A stretch of DNA of 64,000 nucleotides from the NCBI GenBank assembly GCA_029706075.1, contig JAINUG010000132.1, positions 816,001 to 880,000 of the forward strand, given 5' to 3'. Positions 24,054 to 34,270 of this stretch are shown here, in pieces. The notes beneath the pieces are model-generated. The model was not told where the DNA came from. It saw only the letters and a program-made list of their open reading frames with translations, and searched no databases. Both the position numbers and the translations under genes were made by a program. The DNA comes from Aldrovandia affinis. Its lineage: Eukaryota; Chordata; Actinopteri; Notacanthiformes; Halosauridae. Every line of letters begins with the position of its first letter. Positions within the stretch are counted from its first letter, which is position 1.

Positions 24054-25756
24054 TCAAATGAACTATTGGTGCTTTATTTGGATGCACATATATAATATAA
24101 TATAATAATGATATAATTCCCCTTTGGGAAGTTAAATATGCACCAGATTGGGAGGTATGACAGTTTTACGAGAGTCATATTATATCTGGAGTGACAGTGA
24201 TCACATTGCAGCGATCTCTATAATATTTTTTTATGAGAATGTTTCTAGACTTACGATACTTTGAAAATCTATTACAGCCCAGTGTGGGGAAGCCAGTACA
24301 GTGAAACTGCACATGCCAGTTAGTGCAATTCCATCATGGTATTCTTTGGCAAAACAGCCTTTCTATTTTTAGACATTGTGCATTCAATAATAGAAAGGGG
24401 ACTGATGTAATTTATTTTGCAAACATTCAGTACGGACACCGTAATAAATTGCAGTGCCAGTCCAGAGATAATGGGTGGGGTTGAAGGAGGGGGAGGGGGG
24501 TTGTTTTATTGGGGGTTACATAAATTAATAGCGCAATGTAGCTGGTTTCATCTTTGTATGTAAGGCTACTCCCATCAAATCATTTGCTGTTATGTCAGCC
24601 GGTATATTTTATGTGAGTGCTGAGTACACTGACTTCCAGTGAACCCTTTTCCCTGAAATTAAACAAAACTGAATATCTGTGATTTATAAATTGACACGGT
24701 ATATATGAATTCCTGTTTGAAGTGTACTCATGAGCATGGTGCTTTACTTGAATTGCTTCTGTATATATTCAACTGAATAATTGCATCATGTATAAAATGC
24801 CATACTATAAATATTGCAGTTGTATTCAACAACTGTATCCAAACTTCCACGAGCGTGAAAGGAAAAACGGAGCCAACTTTTGAGAGTCTGGGGTCATACC
24901 TAGGTCATTCCTTCAGAACTTATTTCATATTTGGAACAACACTGTTTGACAATATTTTACATTTTGGTCAAGAAAGCTTACATGTGTATTTCTCCAGTTT
25001 TCCCCCATATTTATCCTGTTTTTGCCAGTTGTACCTCATACTTTTGTCGTATACCACTTGATTTTGTTATGAGGTGTAATTTGTCATTTCTCCTCAGGTG
25101 TCAGTTGTTTCTCATATTTTCTCGTTGGTATAAGCTATATTTGACAACATAATTGACTGAGGCTAGAGGAAGTTCTGAAATCTAAACCATATTCGTGTTA
25201 CACAGGACAGAGTAATGAGTCACAGTATAGCTCAATCTGTTGTAATTCCTGTCTGCATTGTTTTACATTACAAAATTAAAAAAATCACAAAACTGAAAAG
25301 ACTTGAAAATTTTCGTTTTAAACGTTTGTTTTGGAAAAGTTGTTTGGCTTCCACAGCAAAATGTAACAAAGAACGGTTCTGCAAAAAAAAAAATATTGGC
25401 CTCACTTCTAGCTCCACTATCCTGTCAATCAATATGTGAGCCTACCCTGCACAGAGCGATATGCCTTTGCCAATCAGTGTTTCAGTAGTTTGTCAGCGAG
25501 CTGCCAATAGGTAGAGTGACAGGTGTCTGAGCCAATTATTGTTTAGAACACAAGATCCTGCCCTCATCCTCACACAAAAGGGCTATAATATGTAGTTTGC
25601 AGATTCTTTCTAGTTTTGGTAAATATTAGAGAGGTAAATTAAGGATATGTTGTTAAGACAGAGGTTTTGACATGTCATGTTCATGTTTACGATAATCATC
25701 TGGGGAATCGGAATACTTTCATTTTTTTAATATTTATTTCCCCAAGAGAAGACACA
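24054..25756. other. AT-rich DNA, nothing recognised
   Basis: This is the 3' flank of the retrotransposon pair. I see no gene and no recognised repeat apart from short T- and G-runs near 24480-24510. Confidence 0.5.
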
Positions 25757-25915
25757 GTTGAGCTTATAGGACTAGATATTACAATCCCTTAGATAATCGG
25801 TACACGTGTAACAGTATTGAGTGGGACAGGGGTAAATGCTTCACTGGGGTCATCAGGTGGGCACCCTCCTTCACTGGTGTTTCTTTGAATTAAGCCCACA
25901 ACACCTCCACAGGGC
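25757..25915 (-). other. 3' UTR of copy 1
   Basis: These 159 bp after the stop are identical, as far as I can see, to 29608-29766. In this type of element the 3' UTR RNA is bound by the reverse transcriptase to start target-primed synthesis. No hairpin strong enough to name is obvious by eye. Confidence 0.6.
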
Positions 25916-27198
25916 TCAACGGCGACGCCTGGCGTCCCAGGTGTGCCCCCCTCTGCTTTTACCCCTGATTTGGTCATTTAGCAGCCCAGTTGGGGTCCTT
26001 TCTCTTGATCCATAGCCAGCTGCTGCTTCGTTCGGCAGCCTCTGACATTGATTTGACGGCTTGTCGGAAGGCCTGTCCTCGCACTCCCATCCCCTTAAGA
26101 AGCTTGGTTGTGGACGTTGCAACAAAACCTCTACACCCGACCTCGACCGGGAGCACCTGGGCACGCCAGCCGCGTTGTTCTGCTTCGCTGCTATGTCGGA
26201 GTACTTCAGTCGTTTCCGTCAGTATGCTTCACCAACTGCTGCCTCCCATGGTACAGTTAGTTCCACAATGAATAGTAACTTCTGGGAGGTTGACCACAAG
26301 ACCAGGTCCGGCCTGAGGTTAGTTGTAATAATCTCTGGCGGAAAGATGAGCCTCTGTTCTAAGTCAACCTGCATTCTCCAGTCCCGGGCAGTGTCTAGGA
26401 GGGTTGCTTCCACTCTTGCAGATGGCTTTGCTGGGGGTTGTCCTGCTCTTACAAAAGGGGTGGTCTTTGAGTGTCGAGGCATTGGGGGAGGGAGGGCGTT
26501 GTTGGTAGTCCTCCTTCCTTCCAGGGTGATCGCCAGTTGTCTTAGGACCTGGTTGTGCCTCCAGGTATAGCGGCCTTGGGACAAACTGGTTTTACAGCCG
26601 GTGAGGATGTGTCTCAGTGTTGCAGGGTCTGACAAAGTGCACAAGAAGGATCTTCTCCAAACCACTGGTGTAGGTTCTTGGGCGTGGGAAGAACATCATA
26701 GGTGGCTCTGATGATGAAGCTAATTTGTCTTCCTTCCATTTCCCAAAGATCCTTCCATGTGAGCTTTCGATGCTCCAGGTTTTCCCAGCTAGTCCACTGG
26801 CCCTGTTTGGACTGTGAGACTGCCTTTGCGCATCTGTCTGCCTCCTCTTGATGCCGCACCTGAGATACCACCAGCTTTCTCCTCTGGGTTGATGTTGCCT
26901 TGTGCCATGTGGGTCGACTTGCCCCAAGTCCAAACCCACCCCTTCCATGCTGCACCTGTCCTACAATGTCTCCATGCCTGAGAGCAGATTTTGCTTGCTG
27001 TACAGCCTCAGATGGCATCCACTTCCTCCCAGTTGCCAGTCTGGGGGCAGCCGCTTGGATCATTCCATCTTGAGACTCTGTCAGGGTCATGTTCAGTCTC
27101 ACTTTGGTGCATTTATACTCCTCTGTGAGGCTTGAGACAGGCAGTTCCAGGGCACCGTGTCCATACAAGCCGATGTTGCTGAGGCAACGCGGAGGCCA
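25916..27198 (-). pseudogene. Retrotransposon protein, C-terminal endonuclease part, broken copy
   Basis: The reading continues in the 27318-26614 frame (RCLSNIGLYGHGALELPVSS, RLATGRKWMPSEAVQQAKSA), shifts at about 26624, then runs 26665-26219 through the CCHC knuckle and the RPD...E endonuclease core. Against copy 2 the changes are: one G missing in the G run at 26621-26625, a TGA for GAA at about 26216-26218, one G missing near 26188 and one extra C near 26095. The last two offset each other, so the end (GKSRGGHTWDARRRR, stop at 25916) is back in a common frame. The protein would be truncated before the end of the nuclease. Confidence 0.85.
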
Positions 27199-28436
27199 AG
27201 CCACTTCTTGATGTATGAACTGACTGTCCTCTCCAGCTTCTCGACTTTGGTCATTGGGATCTCGTAGACCGTTAGAGGCCACATCAGGCGGGGGAGCAAC
27301 CCAAACTGCAGACACCACAGTTTCAACTTGCCAGGAAGCAAGGTTTTGTCTATGCTGACAAGGCCTTTGATGGTTTCTTCCCTCAGTTGATCACACTGGT
27401 CTGAGTCTTTGAGGCTCGCGTTGTACCAGCGCCCGAGGCTCTTAACTGGCAGCTCCGATACCAAAGGAATAGGTGTATCCTTGATATAGAACCGCTGGTC
27501 CACGAGTTTTCCTTTGACAATGGATATGCTCCTGGATTTGCTGGGTTTGAACTTCATCCGTGCCCATGTAATGTTGGCTTGAAGCTTTCCCAGCAGATGT
27601 TTGGTGCATGCAATAGTTGAGGTCAAGGTGGTCATGTCGTCCATGTAGGCACGAATAGGAGGTAGACGCTGTCCAGATTGCAGACGTTCTCCTCCCACAA
27701 CCCACTTGGAAGCTCGGATGATCACTTCCATTGCCATGGTGAAGGCTAGTGGGGAGATGGTACATCCAGCCATTATTCCCACTTCCACAGATTGCCATGA
27801 TGTTGTGTATTCTGTTGTTTGGATACAGAATTGCAGATCTTGGAAGTAGTTTCTCACCAGGTTTGTGATGGTACTTGGGATGTGGAAGAAGTTGAAGGCT
27901 GCCCAGATGAGGGAATGGGGGACGGATCCGAAAGCATTGGCTAGGTCCAGGAATAAGACGTGCAGGTCTCTTCCTTCCCTTTTAGCAGATTGGATTTGGT
28001 GCCAGATCATGCTTGTATGCTCCAAGCATCCTGAGAAACCAGGTATGCCGGCTTTCTGCACTGATGTGTCAATCAGGTTGTTTTGCTTCAGGTACGTGGT
28101 CATCCTTTTAGCAACAATGCTAAAGAAGAGCTTCCCTTCCACATTCAATAGATTGATCTGCCGGAATTGATCGATGTTTGATGCATCCTTCTCCTTGGGG
28201 ATTACCACTCCCCCTGCTCTTCGCCATGCTTTTGGGATGGTTTGCTTCATCCACGCCACCTTCATTTGCCTCCACAGAAAGCGTAAGACGTTTGGGGAGT
28301 TTTTATACAGCCGGTATGGAACTCCATTTGGTCCTGGAGCTGAAGCTGCCCTTGCTTTCTTCACTGCTTCCTCAACCTCACTCCACCTTGGGGGACTGTC
28401 GTCCAGCTGGTGTTCTGGTTGAGGAATTGGTGGCAT
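27099..28436 (-). pseudogene. Retrotransposon protein, reverse transcriptase part
   Basis: This 445-codon open frame holds the reverse transcriptase, which copies the element RNA onto nicked DNA. Visible blocks are GPNGVPYRLYKNSP (about 35-48), AWRRAGGVVIPKE (70-82), the RQINLLNVEGKLFFSIVAKR motif (92-111), motif A FLDLANAFGSVPH with D154, motif B GIMAGCTISPLAF (210-222), and motif C AYMDDMTTL with D256 and D257. All three catalytic aspartates are present. The thumb region (LPVKSLGRWYNASLKDSDQ, LPRLMWPLTVYEIPM) follows. The frame is lost near 27193, within the bases for KKWLGL, and runs to an unrelated stop at 27099. The true continuation is in the frame of 27195-26614. The start shown is only the first ATG in frame; the real protein begins at 29334. 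Confidence 0.9.
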
Positions 28437-28500
28437 GTCGGATGGTATCTCCTCCTTTCAAATCTTTGGCTGTCTGTGTGAGTTGTTTTCAGGTGGTCCT

Positions 28501-29334
28501 CTAACTCCCTCTTTGGCACCTTAAGTGACCGCTCTTTTCCTTCGTGAAGAGTCCTTTTACAAATCTGAAGGGATCCTTGTAGAAAGTTGTTCTCGCCCTT
28601 TCCTTCCTCTTGCGCCGAGTCCTGAGGTTTTCAGCTCTCCGCAGTCTTCCCAGGCGTCCCTTCAGGTCTGTTTGCAGGAGGTCGATTCCCGCTCTTTCCT
28701 CCACTGAGGCTCTCTTCCACTGCTTCCTCAAGTCCCGTCTCTGCTTGACAAGGCGCTGGATTTCTTGCTGCCTTCTGGACTTGGGAGGGATGGTTGGTGT
28801 CATGTCCTTCTTTCCCGTCTGTTTTGTTCTGAACCTTTCCGCTCCGTAGACGTAGATCAGATCGCCAATTTTCTCCAGTTTCTTCTCCACTGTTCCTTTG
28901 ACTCCGTCTAGGATCTTGATCAGGTCTGCATCCACTGTTGCCCACTCTTTCTTGCTGCTGGACTTTAGCCACATGACATGAGGTCTGTGGCCTTGAATGT
29001 TCTTCTCCAACGCAGGTTGCACGTGCCTTGGTTCCAAATTCTCTGATGTTGTGCTTGAATCACTTTCAGTCACTGGGGTACTGATGCTCGGTGGACTGTG
29101 GGTTAAATCCTGCCGCTGAGCTTCACTCGCCTGACTTGACCTTTCTCTCAGAAGATAATGATCAATGCGAGGTCCCGGCCTCACGTTCTTCAAGCACTTC
29201 ATCCGCCCTTGATGTATTCTTAGGCCTCTGATGGATGTTACCTTGGACCAGCCACAGCTACATACTTGGTGCTCCTGTCCAGCAGCGGGTGTTACTTGCT
29301 TTGTGCCAATTATCTGGTTCATCGTCGTGTTCAT
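28501..29334 (-). pseudogene. Retrotransposon protein, N-terminal part (zinc finger, basic region)
   Basis: This is a 277-codon open frame starting at the first ATG of the element. Residues 25-47 form a C-x-C-x13-H-x5-C zinc-binding pattern (CSCGWSKVTSIRGLRIHQGR follows C25), a likely nucleic-acid finger for target or RNA binding. Residues 60-110 are Ser/Thr-rich. Residues 180-265 are strongly basic (KSRRQQEIQRLVKQRRDLRK and RTRRKRKERAR), ending in FYKDPFRFVKGLFTKEKSG, the usual lead-in to the reverse transcriptase. At about 28520 the frame is lost and it stops at 28501. The continuation LKVPKRELEDHLKTTHTD is readable one frame away, and a second shift near 28455 joins the next part. Confidence 0.8.
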
Positions 29335-29604
29335 TCCAGGGTCGTTTACCAGGTTGTCAGCCGATGAGTCATCTTCCGCCCGCTCGCTCGAGACTCTAGG
29401 GTGTTTTTCTCTTTAAACGTTTCGTAGCAATGAGGGTGGCCTTTGTACACTTTTCAAGCGACGGAGCCTGCCATCATGGATAGCTAGTCCATGACAGCCC
29501 GTTGGGGTCTTTCCTTCCTGTCAGCTGTCTTTCCAAGCCGTCACATGGTCTTTCCCTTGTTGTCAGCTGCACTTTCACAGCAGTCACTGGATTTCTCCAG
29601 CTTT
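29335..29604 (-). promoter_or_regulatory. 5' leader of copy 1
   Basis: This is the sequence between the junction with copy 2 and the first ATG. It is GC-richer than the flanks and holds three spaced GTCAGCTG-like words (as seen on the plus strand at about 29520, 29560 and nearby). In R2-superfamily elements this leader may carry an internal promoter or a self-cleaving ribozyme. I cannot fold it by eye and claim neither. Confidence 0.45.
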
Positions 29605-30712
29605 TCAGTTGAGCTTATAGGACTAGATATTACAATCCCTTAGATAATCGGTACACGTGTAACAGTATTGAGTGGGACAGGGGTAAATGCTTCACTGGGG
29701 TCATCAGGTGGGCACCCTCCTTCACTGGTGTTTCTTTGAATTAAGCCCACAACACCTCCACAGGGCTCAACGGCGACGCCTGGCGTCCCAGGTGTGCCCC
29801 CCTCTGCTTTTACCCCTGATTTGGTCATTTAGCAGCCCAGTTGGGGTCCTTTCTCTTGATCCATAGCCAGCTGCTGCTTCGTTCGGCAGCCTCTGACATT
29901 GATTTGACGGCTTGTCGGAAGGCCTGTCCTCGCACTCCCATCCCTTAAGAAGCTTGGTTGTGGACGTTGCAACAAAACCTCTACACCCGACCTCGACCGG
30001 GAGCACCTGGGCACGCCAGCCGCGTTGTTCTGCTTCGGCTGCTATGTCGGAGTACTTCAGTCGTTTCCGTTCGTATGCTTCACCAACTGCTGCCTCCCAT
30101 GGTACAGTTAGTTCCACAATGAATAGTAACTTCTGGGAGGTTGACCACAAGACCAGGTCCGGCCTGAGGTTAGTTGTAATAATCTCTGGCGGAAAGATGA
30201 GCCTCTGTTCTAAGTCAACCTGCATTCTCCAGTCCCGGGCAGTGTCTAGGAGGGTTGCTTCCACTCTTGCAGATGGCTTTGCTGGGGGTTGTCCTGCTCT
30301 TACAAAAGGGGTGGTCTTTGAGTGTCGAGGCATTGGGGGAGGGAGGGCGTTGTTGGTAGTCCTCCTTCCTTCCAGGGTGATCGCCAGTTGTCTTAGGACC
30401 TGGTTGTGCCTCCAGGTATAGCGGCCTTGGGACAAACTGGTTTTACAGCCGGTGAGGATGTGTCTCAGTGTTGCAGGGGTCTGACAAAGTGCACAAGAAG
30501 GATCTTCTCCAAACCACTGGTGTAGGTTCTTGGGCGTGGGAAGAACATCATAGGTGGCTCTGATGATGAAGCTAATTTGTCTTCCTTCCATTTCCCAAAG
30601 ATCCTTCCATGTGAGCTTTCGATGCTCCAGGTTTTCCCAGCTAGTCCACTGGCCCTGTTTGGACTGTGAGACTGCCTTTGCGCATCTGTCTGCCTCCTCT
30701 TGATGCCGCACC
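29605..30712 (-). mobile_element. R2-superfamily retrotransposon, copy 2 (5'-truncated)
   Basis: This is the 3' 1.1 kb of the same element, directly upstream (minus sense) of copy 1 and in the same orientation. It is over 99% identical to 25757-26875, with about five differences by eye. It is cut within the region before the CCHC knuckle and ends in the fold-back at 30686-30752. There is no spacer between its 3' end and the 5' end of copy 1. Confidence 0.9.
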
Positions 30713-30738
30713 TGAGATACCACCGGGTGCGGCATCAA
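29767..30738 (-). CDS. Intact C-terminal endonuclease segment of the retrotransposon protein (partial)
   Basis: This is a 323-codon frame without interruption. The first few codons (MMPHPV) come from the fold-back, so element sequence starts at about residue 6 (VSQVRHQEEADRCAKAVSQS). A C-x2-C-x7-H-x4-C knuckle lies at C82, C85, H93 and C98 (CALCQTPATLRHILTGC). The nuclease core follows: RPDLVLW with D184, FIVELTVPWE with E199, and KRLKYSDIAAEAEQRGW at 215-231, the order of the restriction-like endonuclease of R2-type elements that nicks the target DNA. A basic tail ends in WDARRRR. There is no reverse transcriptase, so it cannot move alone. It has neither promoter nor natural start and is probably not expressed. 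Confidence 0.85.
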   Translation of the reverse strand: MMPHPVVSQVRHQEEADRCAKAVSQSKQGQWTSWENLEHRKLTWKDLWEMEGRQISFIIRATYDVLPTPKNLHQWFGEDPSCALCQTPATLRHILTGCKTSLSQGRYTWRHNQVLRQLAITLEGRRTTNNALPPPMPRHSKTTPFVRAGQPPAKPSARVEATLLDTARDWRMQVDLEQRLIFPPEIITTNLRPDLVLWSTSQKLLFIVELTVPWEAAVGEAYERKRLKYSDIAAEAEQRGWRAQVLPVEVGCRGFVATSTTKLLKGWECEDRPSDKPSNQCQRLPNEAAAGYGSRERTPTGLLNDQIRGKSRGGHTWDARRRR

Positions 30739-30752
30739 GAGGAGGCAGACAG
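30686..30752. repeat. Fold-back at the 5' break of copy 2
   Basis: Two 27-bp arms are perfect inverted copies: 30686-30712 (CTGTCTGCCTCCTCTTGATG onward) and 30726-30752. They are separated by 13 bp (30713-30725). The left arm is retrotransposon sequence and the right arm is an inverted duplicate of it at the boundary with flanking DNA. Confidence 0.95.
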
Positions 30753-31037
30753 TAATGTACCTGGGCTTAGGTGGTGAAATCTCTGTTGATGTTTAGAATA
30801 TAACTAGAAGGTTGGTATTATCACAAATAATGCATTTTTTCAGTGACATGAATAAATGATTAAATAAATGAACACATTTTCTGGGTCACTGTGTCAGTTT
30901 TGCTGTCCTTTTGTGTCAGCACATTTATGCAACATCAAGGCTGTCTTCATTGTGTATTGACCAGAAGTTTCATTTTAAATACAGCAGAAATACAATGGCC
31001 AAATATGATTGCTTGATTGAAGATTGATTTGTTTTTC
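30753..31037. other. 5' flank of the retrotransposon pair
   Basis: AT-rich single-copy-looking DNA. No recognised feature. Confidence 0.5.
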
Positions 31038-31038
31038 A

Positions 31039-31148
31039 GTGTCTTAGACCCAAAGGGTGCCCAGCCCGCATCGTCTTACGAGACACTAATAGACACCAAC
31101 ATTTAAATGGTTACCTGTATGTCATTACATACTGTAAGAAATCATGAC
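31039..31148 (+). other. Weak exon candidate, FLYWCH-like cysteine/histidine pattern
   Basis: A TTTGTTTTTCAG acceptor-like stretch is followed by CLRPKGCPARIVLRDTNRHQ and HLNGYLYVITYCKKS, then a stop. The order C-x5-C-x-AR-x(n)-H-x-H is reminiscent of the second half of a FLYWCH zinc finger, which is found in host proteins and in MULE-type transposases. The match is short and could be chance. Confidence 0.25.
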
Positions 31149-33183
31149 ATTTTTGCAGAGTTAGTACTATAGAGGAATGTACACATACAATGCACTTGTT
31201 CTTCTATCCAAGGCTTTCTAAATAAATTGATAGATATTAAACACACCTTTTCTGAAAAACATATTCAAGCATGTGGTCATTATTTAGCCAGAACACTTTG
31301 GGGTTCATTTAAAACATTTTACAAAAAATAATGTGTCTTAGTTCATCATACATGGTGCAATAAAACACAAAATGAAATCAATTTTCTATTTCCCCAAGAT
31401 CACATAATAAACAGCCTTTTTTCTTCTGGGGTGCAACTGAACTATGCATTTCTAGAGCCAGGGGCAGAGTGCCTGATCTCAGCTGTGCACAAACTGACCT
31501 TTCACCTCTTTTTAGGTTTGGTTTGTTGGTGTGCTCATCTTTGATAAGGGTGTACGTTTAGGTTTGTGCCATAGGTAAACTGACTCCTAAAAATAATTTG
31601 TTTGTTACTTTATTGGTGCAATATTGTCATTTATTCCTGTAAATGTTTAAGTCAGCTTCACTAAAGATTTCTAAAACATCTCTTGCCCATGGGCGAATGC
31701 GAGTGATGTCCCAATGGAATATTTTCTCCTGGCCTGCCAGTCAGTTTCATAAGCTAATAACTTCTCAAGGATCCGAACCCATATCTCCACACATACAGTG
31801 TGCTTTATTTATTGTTAATTAATAATATTTTAAAATTCTGTAATGTGAAATGCTACTCCTGTTATATTGACAGAAGAAATGTATGTACAAACTTTGGGCA
31901 GGTCGTGCCAAAGTCGAGTTGATTTCACATGGAGTGACCCGATCACCAGTCGGGCTTACCACCCACGCAGTGCATATAAATGAACTGGGCCGTGTGACTG
32001 ATGAGGAGCGGCAGTGGAGCCAAACGGGAATCGAATGCAGTCAGGGGACTTATAATGTTTAATGTGGGCAGCACATTTTGAGCTCCAGCGGTCTGGGAGT
32101 CTGTGATGGTTCACGGTTCTGCGCTGGGAATGATGAAACAAGCACACCAGGAGTACGTCACTGCGGCATTTTCAACTGCGAAGCCCAGGTTCGGGGTGGT
32201 TTGTGCTCCCCATTTTGCACATTTCCTCATATATGTGTAGTGAATCTATACGCTTCCCATCGCGCAGGGAAGAGTGCGACAGGGAATGTTTACATTTCTC
32301 ATGGGGGAATCTGGAAGTCCCCCAGTAAATGTGCCTAAAATGCTTGTTGGAACATCATAGCTATAACACGGGCAGAGGCCTGCCAGCCTCTTTTAGGCCA
32401 GACTGAACAAAAGGAAGAAATCAAACAGATTTAAATATTTCAGACCATACAACTTAATTATAACAACATCCAACGTCCATGTGACAGACGCATGAGCCTG
32501 ACATCTTTCAATACAACTGTAATACCATCAGAAACTAGACTGATCGAATGTTGAACTGGGAATGTATCGATTTTACACATTTTCTGTAACATATGTGCTA
32601 TGTACTGAATTTTTACATCATACATCCCATGCTTGCTATACTTGAAAAAAACTATATAAGGAAGCTAACTTTACTGCAAATCTTCAGGAGAGCAGTTTTT
32701 TAAATACTCATCTTGTTCACTGTTTCTTGACCTGTCCGGGCAATTCTATTTGCATCCGCACAAAACAGGATGCAAATGTAATTTGCATTAAAAGCACTTC
32801 CCTCTTTTGTGTATCAAGGGTAATTGCGGGAAAAGACTTCCGAGGTGTCTGTGGGGAAAGCTTTGCTTTGTGAGATGCGGCTCGAAGATTATATTTCCAT
32901 TAAACACACAATCCCCTAACTGTGATCCGACTGAATTCCAAAGAAAATACCTGGAAATTGCCTGGCGTCAGCACAGTCCTCATCACGGGAGTTCAGCTTC
33001 CACAATCCTAATGCAGGAAAAATGGCTCCACCCATGATTTTATATTACTACTGAGAACAGTGATATTCTTGAAATCGGGATGTATTTTATTGCCATCTAT
33101 TTATTGCCAAATAATACCGAGTTTTAAATGTGTGCTCACTGAGGATTCATGATGCAGCATGTACTACACTGTGTTACACTCAC
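31149..33183. other. Unassigned DNA
   Basis: A GC-richer patch lies at 31900-32330, with overlapping frames on both strands and no domain. No gene is recognised. Confidence 0.5.
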
Positions 33184-33431
33184 CTTCGTGTGAACTCTTT
33201 ATCGTATGTCATAGTTATTTCCAGTCCAGTCCCAAGACACTCATAAATCCCTCTGCCTCCAAGGGCAAAAGTACATGAATATCTGTATTTACATGATATA
33301 TTTGCAGAGCAGATGTTTGTTTTTTCATCCAGGGGAATTGCTATGGTTACGTAAGTCGGGTAATCTAGCCCCAATGAACTGTGAAATTCAGACCAATCAA
33401 AACAATTGGCAATAGAACATTTTATCGACAT
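33184..33431 (-). other. First-exon candidate with splice donor, unknown protein
   Basis: From an ATG at 33431 the minus strand gives 82 codons (MSIKCSIANCFDWSEFHSSL, then DYPTYVTIAIPLDEK and YRYSCTFALGGRGIYECLG). They run straight into AAG|GTGAGTG at 33184/33183, a near-consensus splice donor; the first stop lies in the donor itself. There are six cysteines and no low complexity. I do not recognise the family. It could be the 5' exon of a lineage-specific gene, or chance. Confidence 0.3.
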
Positions 33432-33749
33432 TACGGCACCAAGGGACCGATGCCCCCAGAAAGAGTTTTATTACATCACAGGTCATTTATCTCTTAGTGG
33501 TTGAAATAATTCGAAAAAGAGATTTGAAAACATGATTTTTTATATTTTTCTTATATAATCTTCCACCTCAACGGTATACAAAGTAGACATAATGACGACA
33601 CACAGACTCTAAACTGATGACATGTAGGAAAGGGATCACATCACAATACCAGTAGGATATATTTAGTAACCAATAGAAATGTAAACAATTAACGTTTACC
33701 AGTACACATACAAAAACCCTTCAGTGAGCACTTGCGCCCTGTGGATGGG

Positions 33750-33966
33750 GGAACTGTCATCCTGGAAGAGACCACTTGCATCAGGACAGAAATGCGTCAC
33801 CATGGATAATAAAGGCCATCACTCAGAATGTCTTTGTGTATATTGCCCTCTAAGGGGTTGAGAGGACCTAAATCATTCCAAAAAAATACATCTCACATCA
33901 TAACCAGAGCCTCCAGGACCTTATATTTACTCATGCATTTACATTATTTTGGCAGTTACATGTATT
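33750..33966. mobile_element. Tc1-like transposon, terminal fragment
   Basis: Same family as 262-480: TCATCCTGGAAGAGACCACT, CCCTCTAAGGGGTTGAG and the terminus ATTTTGGCAGTTACATGTA. No transposase frame is left. Confidence 0.6.
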
Positions 33967-34127
33967 GGTGCAAATGTCACAACTCACAACAAACTAACTC
34001 CTCATGAGTGATTAGTAATGCTCCTCTTATCTATGACTCCCGCAATCCCTCTTCTGAAAGCAGAACCACAAATATCTGGTCTAAGGGTTCACAACAGTAT
34101 AGACGCATGCAGTGAAGCTGTATTATT

Positions 34128-34270
34128 ATTATTATTTTATTATTTTTTAGTCTCCCCCCTCCCTGGGGCGGGGACATTGCTGCCCCCGGTGGCACTCCCG
34201 GCCAGAGCCGACTCTGGTGCCGTGGCCAGCGTCCGACGTTGAAACCACTAGACCACCTGAGAGGCCCCAG
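34128..34270 (-). mobile_element. SINE (family B), head part
   Basis: On the minus strand a clear tRNA-like start, CTCAGGTGGTCTAGTGGTTT (box A TGGTCTAGTGG), is followed by CCAGAGTCGGCTCTGGCCGG and GGGGCAGCAATGTCCCC. The element then breaks into a (TTA)n stretch. This copy shows best that family B has a tRNA-derived head. Confidence 0.75.

Larger units (their letters stand above)
25757..29604 (-). mobile_element. R2-superfamily non-LTR retrotransposon, copy 1 (near full length)
   Basis: This 3.85-kb element lies on the minus strand: a 5' leader (29604-29335), a single protein with N-terminal zinc finger, reverse transcriptase and C-terminal restriction-like endonuclease (29334-25916), and a 159-bp 3' UTR ending CTATAAGCTCAACTG. 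Its length and single-protein layout fit the endonuclease-bearing early-branching LINEs (R2, R4, HERO, NeSL). I lean to HERO from the N-terminal finger GWSKVTSIRGLRIHQG, but the clade needs a tree. The 3' end carries no poly(A). The 5' end touches the 3' end of copy 2, so the two stand head to tail. Confidence 0.85.

Noticed and set aside
25789-25977. A 62-codon frame at the 3' end of copy 1, repeated at 29640-29828
   Set aside because: It overlaps the C-terminus and 3' UTR in another frame and has no support of its own.
26061-26570. A 169-codon plus-strand frame, with a twin at 29912-30421
   Set aside because: It is the antisense shadow of the endonuclease part of the retrotransposon; both copies have it because the DNA is duplicated.
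27442-27798. A 118-codon minus frame inside the reverse transcriptase
   Set aside because: It is another frame of the reverse transcriptase; the 445-codon frame with YMDD is the real one.
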